A DNA stretch of 64,000 nucleotides, taken from positions 57,761,917 through 57,825,916 of the forward strand of contig OZ012685.1 in the NCBI GenBank assembly GCA_963942565.1, read 5' to 3'. This DNA comes from Maea johnstoni. Its lineage: Eukaryota > Annelida > Polychaeta > Spionida > Magelonidae. The first letter of the stretch is position 1. Each line of letters opens with the position of its first letter. This document shows positions 25,846 to 37,931 of this stretch, piece after piece. A model generated the notes under the pieces. It saw only the letters and a program-made list of their open reading frames with translations, had not been told where the DNA came from and did not search any database. Position numbers and translations under genes: made by a program.

Positions 25846-26577
25846 GTAAGTATTGCTGGTTAGTTGGTTAGTTGTTGGACTAGTAATCAGTAGGTTGCTG
25901 ACCTGGGCACTTCGGTCAATCCTTGGGCAAGACAGTTCATTCCATATTGCCTCAGTCTACCCAACTGCAAAATGGGTCCTTAGTATTAAAAAGTAGAGCT
26001 TGCACTCTATATGCAGCTGCTCTGTAATACTGGTATCCTTTGGGGTATTGAAATGGTGTCCATGTGTACAGGCCTGCTAGGGAAGGAGGGTCGTATGAAC
26101 ACTTGGGTGGATACAAGACTATAAACAGAATACCTTTACCTTTTACCTTCATCTCTCATTGTAGTACAATGCGTGTAAGGACACATAGGGCTGAATGGGT
26201 TAAATGTAGCATTAGTATCATATTTTATTGGCTTGGTGGGTGGAATCAAGGATCTTACCCTTAGGGCAGTCACCTGTAGACAGGAGTGATTGGTTATGCA
26301 AGGGTGTCCAGGTATATAGATCCTGGAGCACCACTATAAATCTCCCCTGGAGCACAGCATTTTTAGTGGACGGCATGCTACAAGTGGATCAAAGATATTG
26401 TTAAAAGTTTGGACTACTACTATTTAAGCCTTCATATCAATAATTAGAGCTAGTATCAATGAAAAGGCTTATAAATCTATTCATCAATATATTTAGAGTT
26501 TTAACAACTTTTATTACGACTGATATGAATGATTTTCACGCTGACTTTAATTTGATTTTATTTTTATTTTTATACAG

Positions 26578-26649
26578 GAAGCTTGATGCAGAAAGGGAAG
26601 GAAAGAAGAAGGAGCTGAGTAAACACATTCCAGGACCCCTACAGGGACA
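26578..26649 (+). CDS. Exon alpha copy 33, 72-nt form
   Basis: Looks like a 3-unit-offset copy of copy 30; the 7-bp deletion follows. Confidence 0.45.
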
Positions 26650-27382
26650 GTAAGTATTGCTGGTTAGTTGGTTAGACTAGTAATCAGTAGGTTGCTGACC
26701 TGGGCACTTCGGTCAATCCTTGGGCAAGACAGTTCATTCCATATTGCCTCAGTCTACCCAACTGCAAAATGGGTCCTTAGTATTAAAAAGGCAGTGTTTA
26801 GAGCTTGCACTCTATATGCAGCTGCTCTGTAATACTGGTATCCTTTGGGGGATTGAAATGGTGTCCATGTGTACAGGCCTGCTAGGGAAGGAGGGTCGTA
26901 TGAACACTTGGGTGGATACAAGACTATAAACAGAATACCTTTACCTTTTACCTTCATCTCTCATTGTAGTACAATGCGTGTAAGGACACATAGGGCTGAA
27001 TGGGTTAAATGTAGCATTAGTATCATATTTTATTGGCTTGGTGGGTGGAATCAAGGATCTTACCCTTAGGGCAGTCACCTGTAGACAGGAGTGATTGGTT
27101 ATGCAAGGGTGTCCAGGTATATAGATCCTGGAGCACCACTATAAATCTCCCCTGGAGCACAGCATTTTTAGTGGACGGCATGCTACAAGTGGATCAAAGA
27201 TATTGTTAAAAGTTTGGACTACTACTATTTAAGCCTTCATATCAATAATTAGAGCTAGTATCAATGAAAAGGCTTATAAATCTATTCATCAATATATTTA
27301 GAGTTTTAACAACTTTTATTACGACTGATATGAATGATTTTCACGCTGACTTTAATTTTATTTTATTTTTATTTTTATACAG

Positions 27383-27454
27383 GAAGCTTGATGCAGAAAG
27401 GGAAGGATAGAAGAAGGAGCTGAGTAAACACATTCCAGGACCCCTACAGGGACA
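27383..27454 (+). pseudogene. Exon alpha copy 34, nonsense form
   Basis: TAG at 27408-27410; a 3-unit-offset copy of copy 31. Confidence 0.5.
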
Positions 27455-27809
27455 GTAAGTATTGCTGGTTAGTTGGTTAGTTGTTGGACTAGTAATCAGT
27501 AGGTTGCTGACCTGGGCACTTCGGTCAATCCTTGGGCAAGACAGTTCATTCCATATTGCCTCAGTCTACCCAACTGCAAAATGGGTCCTTAGTATTAAAA
27601 AGGCAGTGTTTAGAGCTTGCACTCTATATGCAGCTGCTCTGTAATACTGGTATCCTTTGGGGTATTGAAATGGTGTCCATGTGTACAGGCCTGCTAGGGA
27701 AGGAGGGTCGTATGAACACTTGGGTGGATACAAGACTATAAACAGAATACCTTTACCTTTTACCTTCATCTCTCATTGTAGTACAATGCGTGTAAGGACA
27801 CATAGGGCT

Positions 27810-27945
27810 AAATCTATTCATCAATATATTTAGAGTTTTAACAACTTTTATTACGACTGATATGAATGATTTTCACGCTGACTTTAATTTTATTTTATTT
27901 TTATTTTTATACAGGAAGCTTGATGCAGAAAGGGAAGGAAAGAAG
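27810..27945 (+). repeat. Misplaced 136-bp copy of intron end plus 5' half of exon alpha
   Basis: Within unit 35 a segment of about 93 bp present in every other unit (GAATGGGTTAAATG to AGACAGGAG) is missing. It is replaced by a copy of the intron 3' end, the acceptor and the first 31 nt of exon alpha (27915-27945). Normal unit sequence resumes at GTGATTGG. The net gain is 43 bp, which explains the 845-bp spacing. The inserted acceptor is intact but its exon has no donor. Only short microhomology is visible at the joints, which suggests template switching or non-homologous repair. Confidence 0.85.
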
Positions 27946-28237
27946 GTGATTGGTTATGCAAGGGTGTCCAGGTATATAGATCCTGGAGCACCACTATAAA
28001 TCTCCCCTGGAGCACAGCATTTTTAGTGGACGGCATGCTACAAGTAGATCAAAGATATTGTTAAAAGTTTGGACTACTACTATTTAAGCCTTCATATCAA
28101 TAATTAGAACTAGTATCAATGAAAAGGCTTATAAATCTATTCATCAATATATTTAGAGTTTTAACAACTTTTATTACGACTGATATGAATGATTTTCACG
28201 CTGACTTTAATTTTATTTTATTTTTATTTTTATACAG

Positions 28238-28306
28238 GAAGCTTGATGCAGAAAGGGAAGGAAAGAAGGAGCTGAGTAAACACATTCCAGGACCCCTACA
28301 GGGACA
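28238..28306 (+). CDS. Exon alpha copy 35, 69-nt form
   Basis: The normal exon of the rearranged unit; dimer family 22/35/37; 7-bp deletion follows. Confidence 0.45.
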
Positions 28307-29039
28307 GTAAGTATTGCTGGTTAGTTGGTTAGACTAGTAATCAGTAGGTTGCTGACCTGGGCACTTCGGTCAATCCTTGGGCAAGACAGTTCATTCCATA
28401 TTGCCTCAGTCTACCCAACTGCAAAATGGGTCCTTAGTATTAAAAAGGCAGTGTTTAGAGCTTGCACTCTATATGCAGCTGCTCTGTAATACTGGTATCC
28501 TTTGGGGTATTGAAATGGTGTCCATGTGTACAGGCCTGCTAGGGAAGGAGGGTCGTATGAACACTTGGGTGGATACAAGACTATAAACAGAATACCTTTA
28601 CCTTTTACCTTCATCTCTCATTGTAGTACAATGCGTGTAAGGACACATAGGGCTGAATGGGTTAAATGTAGCATTAGTATCATATTTTATTGGCTTGGTG
28701 GGTGGAATCAAGGATCTTACCCTTAGGGCAGTCACCTGTAGACAGGAGTGATTGGTTATGCAAGGGTGTCCAGGTATATAGATCCTGGAGCACCACTATA
28801 AATCTCCCCTGGAGCACAGCATTTTTAGTGGACGGCATGCTACAAGTGGATCAAAGATATTGTTAAAAGTTTGGACTACTACTATTTAAGCCTTCATATC
28901 AATAATTAGAGCTAGTATCAATGAAAAGGCTTATAAATCTATTCATCAATATATTTAGAGTTTTAACAACTTTTATTACGACTGATATGAATGATTTTCA
29001 CGCTGACTTTAATTTTATTTTATTTTTATTTTTATACAG

Positions 29040-29108
29040 GAAGCTTGATGCAGAAAGGGAAGGAAAGAAGGAGCTGAGTAAACACATTCCAGGACCCCTA
29101 CAGGGACA
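29040..29108 (+). CDS. Exon alpha copy 36, 69-nt form
   Basis: Second member of the 2-unit repeat (36/38); T-variant tract. Confidence 0.45.
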
Positions 29109-29848
29109 GTAAGTATTGCTGGTTAGTTGGTTAGTTGTTGGACTAGTAATCAGTAGGTTGCTGACCTGGGCACTTCGGTCAATCCTTGGGCAAGACAGTT
29201 CATTCCATATTGCCTCAGTCTACCCAACTGCAAAATGGGTCCTTAGTATTAAAAAGGCAGTGTTTAGAGCTTGCACTCTATATGCAGCTGCTCTGTAATA
29301 CTGGTATCCTTTGGGGTATTGAAATGGTGTCCATGTGTACAGGCCTGCTAGGGAAGGAGGGTCGTATGAACACTTGGGTGGATACAAGACTATAAACAGA
29401 ATACCTTTACCTTTTACCTTCATCTCTCATTGTAGTACAATGCGTGTAAGGACACATAGGGCTGAATGGGTTAAATGTAGCATTAGTATCATATTTTATT
29501 GGCTTGGTGGGTGGAATCAAGGATCTTACCCTTAGGGCAGTCACCTGTAGACAGGAGTGATTGGTTATGCAAGGGTGTCCAGGTATATAGATCCTGGAGC
29601 ACCACTATAAATCTCCCCTGGAGCACAGCATTTTTAGTGGACGGCATGCTACAAGTAGATCAAAGATATTGTTAAAAGTTTGGACTACTACTATTTAAGC
29701 CTTCATATCAATAATTAGAACTAGTATCAATGAAAAGGCTTATAAATCTATTCATCAATATATTTAGAGTTTTAACAACTTTTATTACGACTGATATGAA
29801 TGATTTTCACGCTGACTTTAATTTTATTTTATTTTTATTTTTATACAG

Positions 29849-29917
29849 GAAGCTTGATGCAGAAAGGGAAGGAAAGAAGGAGCTGAGTAAACACATTCCA
29901 GGACCCCTACAGGGACA
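29849..29917 (+). CDS. Exon alpha copy 37, 69-nt form
   Basis: Matches copy 35 (1,611 bp unit-pair spacing) and copy 22 (12,158 bp); 7-bp deletion follows. Confidence 0.45.
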
Positions 29918-30650
29918 GTAAGTATTGCTGGTTAGTTGGTTAGACTAGTAATCAGTAGGTTGCTGACCTGGGCACTTCGGTCAATCCTTGGGCAAGACAG
30001 TTCATTCCATATTGCCTCAGTCTACCCAACTGCAAAATGGGTCCTTAGTATTAAAAAGGCAGTGTTTAGAGCTTGCACTCTATATGCAGCTGCTCTGTAA
30101 TACTGGTATCCTTTGGGGTATTGAAATGGTGTCCATGTGTACAGGCCTGCTAGGGAAGGAGGGTCGTATGAACACTTGGGTGGATACAAGACTATAAACA
30201 GAATACCTTTACCTTTTACCTTCATCTCTCATTGTAGTACAATGCGTGTAAGGACACATAGGGCTGAATGGGTTAAATGTAGCATTAGTATCATATTTTA
30301 TTGGCTTGGTGGGTGGAATCAAGGATCTTACCCTTAGGGCAGTCACCTGTAGACAGGAGTGATTGGTTATGCAAGGGTGTCCAGGTATATAGATCCTGGA
30401 GCACCACTATAAATCTCCCCTGGAGCACAGCATTTTTAGTGGACGGCATGCTACAAGTGGATCAAAGATATTGTTAAAAGTTTGGACTACTACTATTTAA
30501 GCCTTCATATCAATAATTAGAGCTAGTATCAATGAAAAGGCTTATAAATCTATTCATCAATATATTTAGAGTTTTAACAACTTTTATTACGACTGATATG
30601 AATGATTTTCACGCTGACTTTAATTTTATTTTATTTTTATTTTTATACAG

Positions 30651-30719
30651 GAAGCTTGATGCAGAAAGGGAAGGAAAGAAGGAGCTGAGTAAACACATTC
30701 CAGGACCCCTACAGGGACA
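30651..30719 (+). CDS. Exon alpha copy 38, 69-nt form
   Basis: Matches copies 23 and 36; followed by the 8-bp deletion near 30867. Confidence 0.45.
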
Positions 30720-31451
30720 GTAAGTATTGCTGGTTAGTTGGTTAGTTGTTGGACTAGTAATCAGTAGGTTGCTGACCTGGGCACTTCGGTCAATCCTTGG
30801 GCAAGACAGTTCATTCCATATTGCCTCAGTCTACCCAACTGCAAAATGGGTCCTTAGTATTAAAAAGTAGAGCTTGCACTCTATATGCAGCTGCTCTGTA
30901 ATACTGGTATCCTTTGGGGTATTGAAATGGTGTCCATGTGTACAGGCCTGCTAGGGAAGGAGGGTCGTATGAACACTTGGGTGGATACAAGACTATAAAC
31001 AGAATACCTTTACCTTTTACCTTCATCTCTCATTGTAGTACAATGCGTGTAAGGACACATAGGGCTGAATGGGTTAAATGTAGCATTAGTATCATATTTT
31101 ATTGGCTTGGTGGGTGGAATCAAGGATCTTACCCTTAGGGCAGTCACCTGTAGACAGGAGTGATTGGTTATGCAAGGGTGTCCAGGTATATAGATCCTGG
31201 AGCACCACTATAAATCTCCCCTGGAGCACAGCATTTTTAGTGGACGGCATGCTACAAGTGGATCAAAGATATTGTTAAAAGTTTGGACTACTACTATTTA
31301 AGCCTTCATATCAATAATTAGAGCTAGTATCAATGAAAAGGCTTATAAATCTATTCATCAATATATTTAGAGTTTTAACAACTTTTATTACGACTAATAT
31401 GAATGATTTTCACGCTGACTTTAATTTGATTTTATTTTTATTTTTATACAG

Positions 31452-31523
31452 GAAGCTTGATGCAGAAAGGGAAGGAAAGAAGAAGGAGCTGAGTAAACAC
31501 ATTCCAGGACCCCTACAGGGACA
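31452..31523 (+). CDS. Exon alpha copy 39, 72-nt form
   Basis: Counterpart of copy 24. Confidence 0.45.
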
Positions 31524-32263
31524 GTAAGTATTGCTGGTTAGTTGGTTAGTTGTTGGACTAGTAATCAGTAGGTTGCTGACCTGGGCACTTCGGTCAATCC
31601 TTGGGCAAGACAGTTCATTCCATATTGCCTCAGTCTACCCAACTGCAAAATGGGTCCTTAGTATTAAAAAGGCAGTGTTTAGAGCTTGCACTCTATATGC
31701 AGCTGCTCTGTAATACTGGTATCCTTTGGGGTATTGAAATGGTGTCCATGTGTACAGGCCTGCTAGGGAAGGAGGGTCGTATGAACACTTGGGTGGATAC
31801 AAGACTATAAACAGAATACCTTTACCTTTTACCTTCATCTCTCATTGTAGTACAATGCGTGTAAGGACACATAGGGCTGAATGGGTTAAATGTAGCATTA
31901 GTATCATATTTTATTGGCTTGGTGGGTGGAATCAAGGATCTTACCCTTAGGGCAGTCACCTGTAGACAGGAGTGATTGGTTTTGCAAGGGTGTCCAGGTA
32001 TATAGATCCTGGAGCACCACTATAAATCTCCCCTGGAGCACAGCATTTTTAGTGGACGGCATGCTACAAGTGGATCAAAGATATTGTTAAAAGTTTGGAC
32101 TACTACTATTTAAGCCTTCATATCAATAATTAGAGCTAGTATCAATGAAAAGGCTTATAAATCTATTCATCAATATATTTAGAGTTTTAACAACTTTTAT
32201 TACGACTGATATGAATGATTTTCACGCTGACTTTAATTTGATTTTATTTTTATTTTTATACAG

Positions 32264-32335
32264 GAAGCTTGATGCAGAAAGGGAAGGAAAGAAGACGGAG
32301 CTGAGTAAACACATTCCAGGACCCCTACAGGGACA
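32264..32335 (+). CDS. Exon alpha copy 40, 72-nt form with Lys-to-Thr
   Basis: The third AAG of the lysine run is ACG (Thr), near 32296. Counterpart copy 25 lacks this change, so it arose after the block duplication. The 7-bp deletion follows. Confidence 0.45.
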
Positions 32336-33068
32336 GTAAGTATTGCTGGTTAGTTGGTTAGACTAGTAATCAGTAGGTTGCTGACCTGGGCACTTCGGTC
32401 AATCCTTGGGCAAGACAGTTCATTCCATATTGCCTCAGTCTACCCAACTGCAAAATGGGTCCTTAGTATTAAAAAGGCAGTGTTTAGAGCTTGCACTCTA
32501 TATGCAGCTGCTCTGTAATACTGGTATCCTTTGGGGGATTGAAATGGTGTCCATGTGTACAGGCCTGCTAGGGAAGGAGGGTCGTATGAACACTTGGGTG
32601 GATACAAGACTATAAACAGAATACCTTTACCTTTTACCTTCATCTCTCATTGTAGTACAATGCGTGTAAGGACACATAGGGCTGAATGGGTTAAATGTAG
32701 CATTAGTATCATATTTTATTGGCTTGGTGGGTGGAATCAAGGATCTTACCCTTAGGGCAGTCACCTGTAGACAGGAGTGATTGGTTATGCAAGGGTGTCC
32801 AGGTATATAGATCCTGGAGCACCACTATAAATCTCCCCTGGAGCACAGCATTTTTAGTGGACGGCATGCTACAAGTGGATCAAAGATATTGTTAAAAGTT
32901 TGGACTACTACTATTTAAGCCTTCATATCAATAATTAGAGCTAGTATCAATGAAAAGGCTTATAAATCTATTCATCAATATATTTAGAGTTTTAACAACT
33001 TTTATTACGACTGATATGAATGATTTTCACGCTGACTTTAATTTTATTTTATTTTTATTTTTATACAG

Positions 33069-33137
33069 GAAGCTTGATGCAGAAAGGGAAGGAAAGAAGG
33101 AGCTGAGTAAACACATTCCAGGACCCCTACAGGGACA
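33069..33137 (+). CDS. Exon alpha copy 41, 69-nt form
   Basis: Counterpart of copy 26. Confidence 0.45.
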
Positions 33138-33877
33138 GTAAGTATTGCTGGTTAGTTGGTTAGTTGTTGGACTAGTAATCAGTAGGTTGCTGACCTGGGC
33201 ACTTCGGTCAATCCTTGGGCAAGACAGTTCATTCCATATTGCCTCAGTCTACCCAACTGCAAAATGGGTCCTTAGTATTAAAAAGGCAGTGTTTAGAGCT
33301 TGCACTCTATATGCAGCTGCTCTGTAATACTGGTATCCTTTGGGGTATTGAAATGGTGTCCATGTGTACAGGCCTGCTAGGGAAGGAGGGTCGTATGAAC
33401 ACTTGGGTGGATACAAGACTATAAACAGAATACCTTTACCTTTTACCTTCATCTCTCATTGTAGTACAATGCGTGTAAGGACACATAGGGCTGAATGGGT
33501 TAAATGTAGCATTAGTATCATATTTTATTGGCTTGGTGGGTGGAATCAAGGATCTTACCCTTAGGGCAGTCACCTGTAGACAGGAGTGATTGGTTATGCA
33601 AGGGTGTCCAGGTATATAGATCCTGGAGCACCACTATAAATCTCCCCTGGAGCACAGCATTTTTAGTGGACGGCATGCTACAAGTGGATCAAAGATATTG
33701 TTAAAAGTTTGGACTACTACTATTTAAGCCTTCATATCAATAATTAGAACTAGTATCAATGAAAAGGCTTATAAATCTATTCATCAATATATTTAGAGTT
33801 TTAACAACTTTTATTACGACTGATATGAATGATTTTCACGCTGACTTTAATTTGATTTGATTTTTATTTTTATACAG

Positions 33878-33949
33878 GAAGCTTGATGCAGAAAGGGAAG
33901 GAAAGAAGAAGGAGCTGAGTAAACACATTCCAGGACCCCTACAGGGACA
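33878..33949 (+). CDS. Exon alpha copy 42, 72-nt form
   Basis: Counterpart of copy 27 but with the TTTGATTTGA acceptor tract. Confidence 0.45.
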
Positions 33950-34689
33950 GTAAGTATTGCTGGTTAGTTGGTTAGTTGTTGGACTAGTAATCAGTAGGTT
34001 GCTGACCTGGGCACTTCGGTCAATCCTTGGGCAAGACAGTTCATTCCATATTGCCTCAGTCTACCCAACTGCAAAATGGGTCCTTAGTATTAAAAAGGCA
34101 GTGTTTAGAGCTTGCACTCTATATGCAGCTGCTCTGTAATACTGGTATCCTTTGGGGGATTGAAATGGTGTCCATGTGTACAGGCCTGCTAGGGAAGGAG
34201 GGTCGTATGAACACTTGGGTGGATACAAGACTATAAACAGAATACCTTTACCTTTTACCTTCATCTCTCATTGTAGTACAATGCGTGTAAGGACACATAG
34301 GGCTGAATGGGTTAAATGTAGCATTAGTATCATATTTTATTGGCTTGGTGTGTGGAATCAAGGATCTTACCCTTAGGGCAGTCACCTGTAGACAGGAGTG
34401 ATTGGTTATGCAAGGGTGTCCAGGTATATAGATCCTGGAGCACCACTATAAATCTCCCCTGGAGCACAGCATTTTTAGTGGACGGCATGCTACAAGTGGA
34501 TCAAAGATATTGTTAAAAGTTTGGACTACTACTATTTAAGCCTTCATATCAATAATTAGAGCTAGTATCAATGAAAAGGCTTATAAATCTATTCATCAAT
34601 ATATTTAGAGTTTTAACAACTTTTATTACGACTGATATGAATGATTTTCACGCTGACTTTAATTTGATTTTATTTTTATTTTTATACAG

Positions 34690-34761
34690 GAAGCTTGATG
34701 CAGAAAGGGAAGGATAGAAGAAGGAGCTGAGTAAACACATTCCAGGACCCCTACAGGGACA
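34690..34761 (+). pseudogene. Exon alpha copy 43, nonsense form
   Basis: TAG at 34715-34717; counterpart of copy 28. Confidence 0.5.
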
Positions 34762-35501
34762 GTAAGTATTGCTGGTTAGTTGGTTAGTTGTTGGACTAGT
34801 AATCAGTAGGTTGCTGACCTGGGCACTTCGGTCAATCCTTGGGCAAGACAGTTCATTCCATATTGCCTCAGTCTACCCAACTGCAAAATGGGTCCTTAGT
34901 ATTAAAAAGGCAGTGTTTAGAGCTTGCACTCTATATGCAGCTGCTCTGTAATACTGGTATCCTTTGGGGTATTGAAATGGTGTCCATGTGTACAGGCCTG
35001 CTAGGGAAGGAGGGTCGTATGAACACTTGGGTGGATACAAGACTATAAACAGAATACCTTTACCTTTTACCTTCATCTCTCATTGTAGTACAATGCGTGT
35101 AAGGACACATAGGGCTGAATGGGTTAAATGTAGCATTAGTATCATATTTTATTGGCTTGGTGTGTGGAATCAAGGATCTTACCCTTAGGGCAGTCACCTG
35201 TAGACAGGAGTGATTGGTTATGCAAGGGTGTCCAGGTATATAGATCCTGGAGCACCACTATAAATCTCCCCTGGAGCACAGCATTTTTAGTGGACGGCAT
35301 GCTACAAGTGGATCAAAGATATTGTTAAAAGTTTGGACTACTACTATTTAAGCCTTCATATCAATAATTAGAGCTAGTATCAATGAAAAGGCTTATAAAT
35401 CTATTCATCAATATATTTAGAGTTTTAACAACTTTTATTACGACTGATATGAATGATTTTCACGCTGACTTTAATTTGATTTGATTTTTATTTTTATACA
35501 G

Positions 35502-35573
35502 GAAGCTTGATGCAGAAAGGGAAGGAAAGAAGAAGGAGCTGAGTAAACACATTCCAGGACCCCTACAGGGACA
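35502..35573 (+). CDS. Exon alpha copy 44, 72-nt form
   Basis: Counterpart of copy 29; TTTGATTTGA tract; the next SINE-like part has CTGTAAAATG and an extra G. Confidence 0.45.
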
Positions 35574-36314
35574 GTAAGTATTGCTGGTTAGTTGGTTAGT
35601 TGTTGGACTAGTAATCAGTAGGTTGCTGACCTGGGCACTTCGGTCAATCCTTGGGCAAGACAGTTCATTCCATATTGCCTCAGTCTACCCAACTGTAAAA
35701 TGGGTCCTTAGTATTAAAAAGGCAGTGTTTAGAGCTTGCACTCTATATGCAGCTGCTCTGTAATACTGGTATCCTTTGGGGGTATTGAAATGGTGTCCAT
35801 GTGTACAGGCCTGCTAGGGAAGGAGGGTCGTATGAACACTTGGGTGGATACAAGACTATAAACAGAATACCTTTACCTTTTACCTTCATCTCTCATTGTA
35901 GTACAATGCGTGTAAGGACACATAGGGCTGAATGGGTTAAATGTAGCATTAGTATCATATTTTATTGGCTTGGTGGGTGGAATCAAGGATCTTACCCTTA
36001 GGGCAGTCACCTGTAGACAGGAGTGATTGGTTATGCAAGGGTGTCCAGGTATATAGATCCTGGAGCACCACTATAAATCTCCCCTGGAGCACAGCATTTT
36101 TAGTGGACGGCATGCTACAAGTGGATCAAAGATATTGTTAAAAGTTTGGACTACTACTATTTAAGCCTTCATATCAATAATTAGAGCTAGTATCAATGAA
36201 AAGGCTTATAAATCTATTCATCAATATATTTAGAGTTTTAACAACTTTTATTACGACTGATATGAATGATTTTCACGCTGACTTTAATTTGATTTTATTT
36301 TTATTTTTATACAG

Positions 36315-36386
36315 GAAGCTTGATGCAGAAAGGGAAGGAAAGAAGAAGGAGCTGAGTAAACACATTCCAGGACCCCTACAGGGACA
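36315..36386 (+). CDS. Exon alpha copy 45, 72-nt form
   Basis: Counterpart of copy 30; 7-bp deletion follows. Confidence 0.45.
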
Positions 36387-37119
36387 GTAAGTATTGCTGG
36401 TTAGTTGGTTAGACTAGTAATCAGTAGGTTGCTGACCTGGGCACTTCGGTCAATCCTTGGGCAAGACAGTTCATTCCATATTGCCTCAGTCTACCCAACT
36501 GCAAAATGGGTCCTTAGTATTAAAAAGGCAGTGTTTAGAGCTTGCACTCTATATGCAGCTGCTCTGTAATACTGGTATCCTTTGGGGGATTGAAATGGTG
36601 TCCATGTGTACAGGCCTGCTAGGGAAGGAGGGTCGTATGAACACTTGGGTGGATACAAGACTATAAACAGAATACCTTTACCTTTTACCTTCATCTCTCA
36701 TTGTAGTACAATGCGTGTAAGGACACATAGGGCTGAATGGGTTAAATGTAGCATTAGTATCATATTTTATTGGCTTGGTGGGTGGAATCAAGGATCTTAC
36801 CCTTAGGGCAGTCACCTGTAGACAGGAGTGATTGGTTATGCAAGGGTGTCCAGGTATATAGATCCTGGAGCACCACTATAAATCTCCCCTGGAGCACAGC
36901 ATTTTTAGTGGACGGCATGCTACAAGTGGATCAAAGATATTGTTAAAAGTTTGGACTACTACTATTTAAGCCTTCATATCAATAATTAGAGCTAGTATCA
37001 ATGAAAAGGCTTATAAATCTATTCATCAATATATTTAGAGTTTTAACAACTTTTATTACGACTGATATGAATGATTTTCACGCTGACTTTAATTTTATTT
37101 TATTTTTATTTTTATACAG

Positions 37120-37191
37120 GAAGCTTGATGCAGAAAGGGAAGGATAGAAGAAGGAGCTGAGTAAACACATTCCAGGACCCCTACAGGGACA
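37120..37191 (+). pseudogene. Exon alpha copy 46, nonsense form
   Basis: TAG at 37145-37147; counterpart of copy 31. Confidence 0.5.
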
Positions 37192-37931
37192 GTAAGTATT
37201 GCTGGTTAGTTGGTTAGTTGTTGGACTAGTAATCAGTAGGTTGCTGACCTGGGCACTTCGGTCAATCCTTGGGCAAGACAGTTCATTCCATATTGCCTCA
37301 GTCTACCCAACTGCAAAATGGGTCCTTAGTATTAAAAAGGCAGTGTTTAGAGCTTGCACTCTATATGCAGCTGCTCTGTAATACTGGTATCCTTTGGGGT
37401 ATTGAAATGGTGTCCATGTGTACAGGCCTGCTAGGGAAGGAGGGTCGTATGAACACTTGGGTGGATACAAGACTATAAACAGAATACCTTTACCTTTTAC
37501 CTTCATCTCTCATTGTAGTACAATGCGTGTAAGGACACATAGGGCTGAATGGGTTAAATGTAGCATTAGTATCATATTTTATTGGCTTGGTGGGTGGAAT
37601 CAAGGATCTTACCCTTAGGGCAGTCACCTGTAGACAGGAGTGATTGGTTATGCAAGGGTGTCCAGGTATATAGATCCTGGAGCACCACTATAAATCTCCC
37701 CTGGAGCACAGCATTTTTAGTGGACGGCATGCTACAAGTGGATCAAAGATATTGTTAAAAGTTTGGACTACTACTATTTAAGCCTTCATATCAATAATTA
37801 GAGCTAGTATCAATGAAAAGGCTTATAAATCTATTCATCAATATATTTAGAGTTTTAACAACTTTTATTACGACTGATATGAATGATTTTCACGCTGACT
37901 TTAATTTGATTTTATTTTTATTTTTATACAG

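Larger units (their letters stand above)
23643..28525 (+). repeat. Three-unit tandem duplication (units 30-32 and 33-35)
   Basis: Units 33 and 34 repeat the spacing (805, 812) and marks (7-bp deletion, GGGGGATTG, TAG exon) of units 30 and 31, at an offset of about 2,421 bp. The third unit of the second copy is the rearranged unit 35. Confidence 0.7.
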
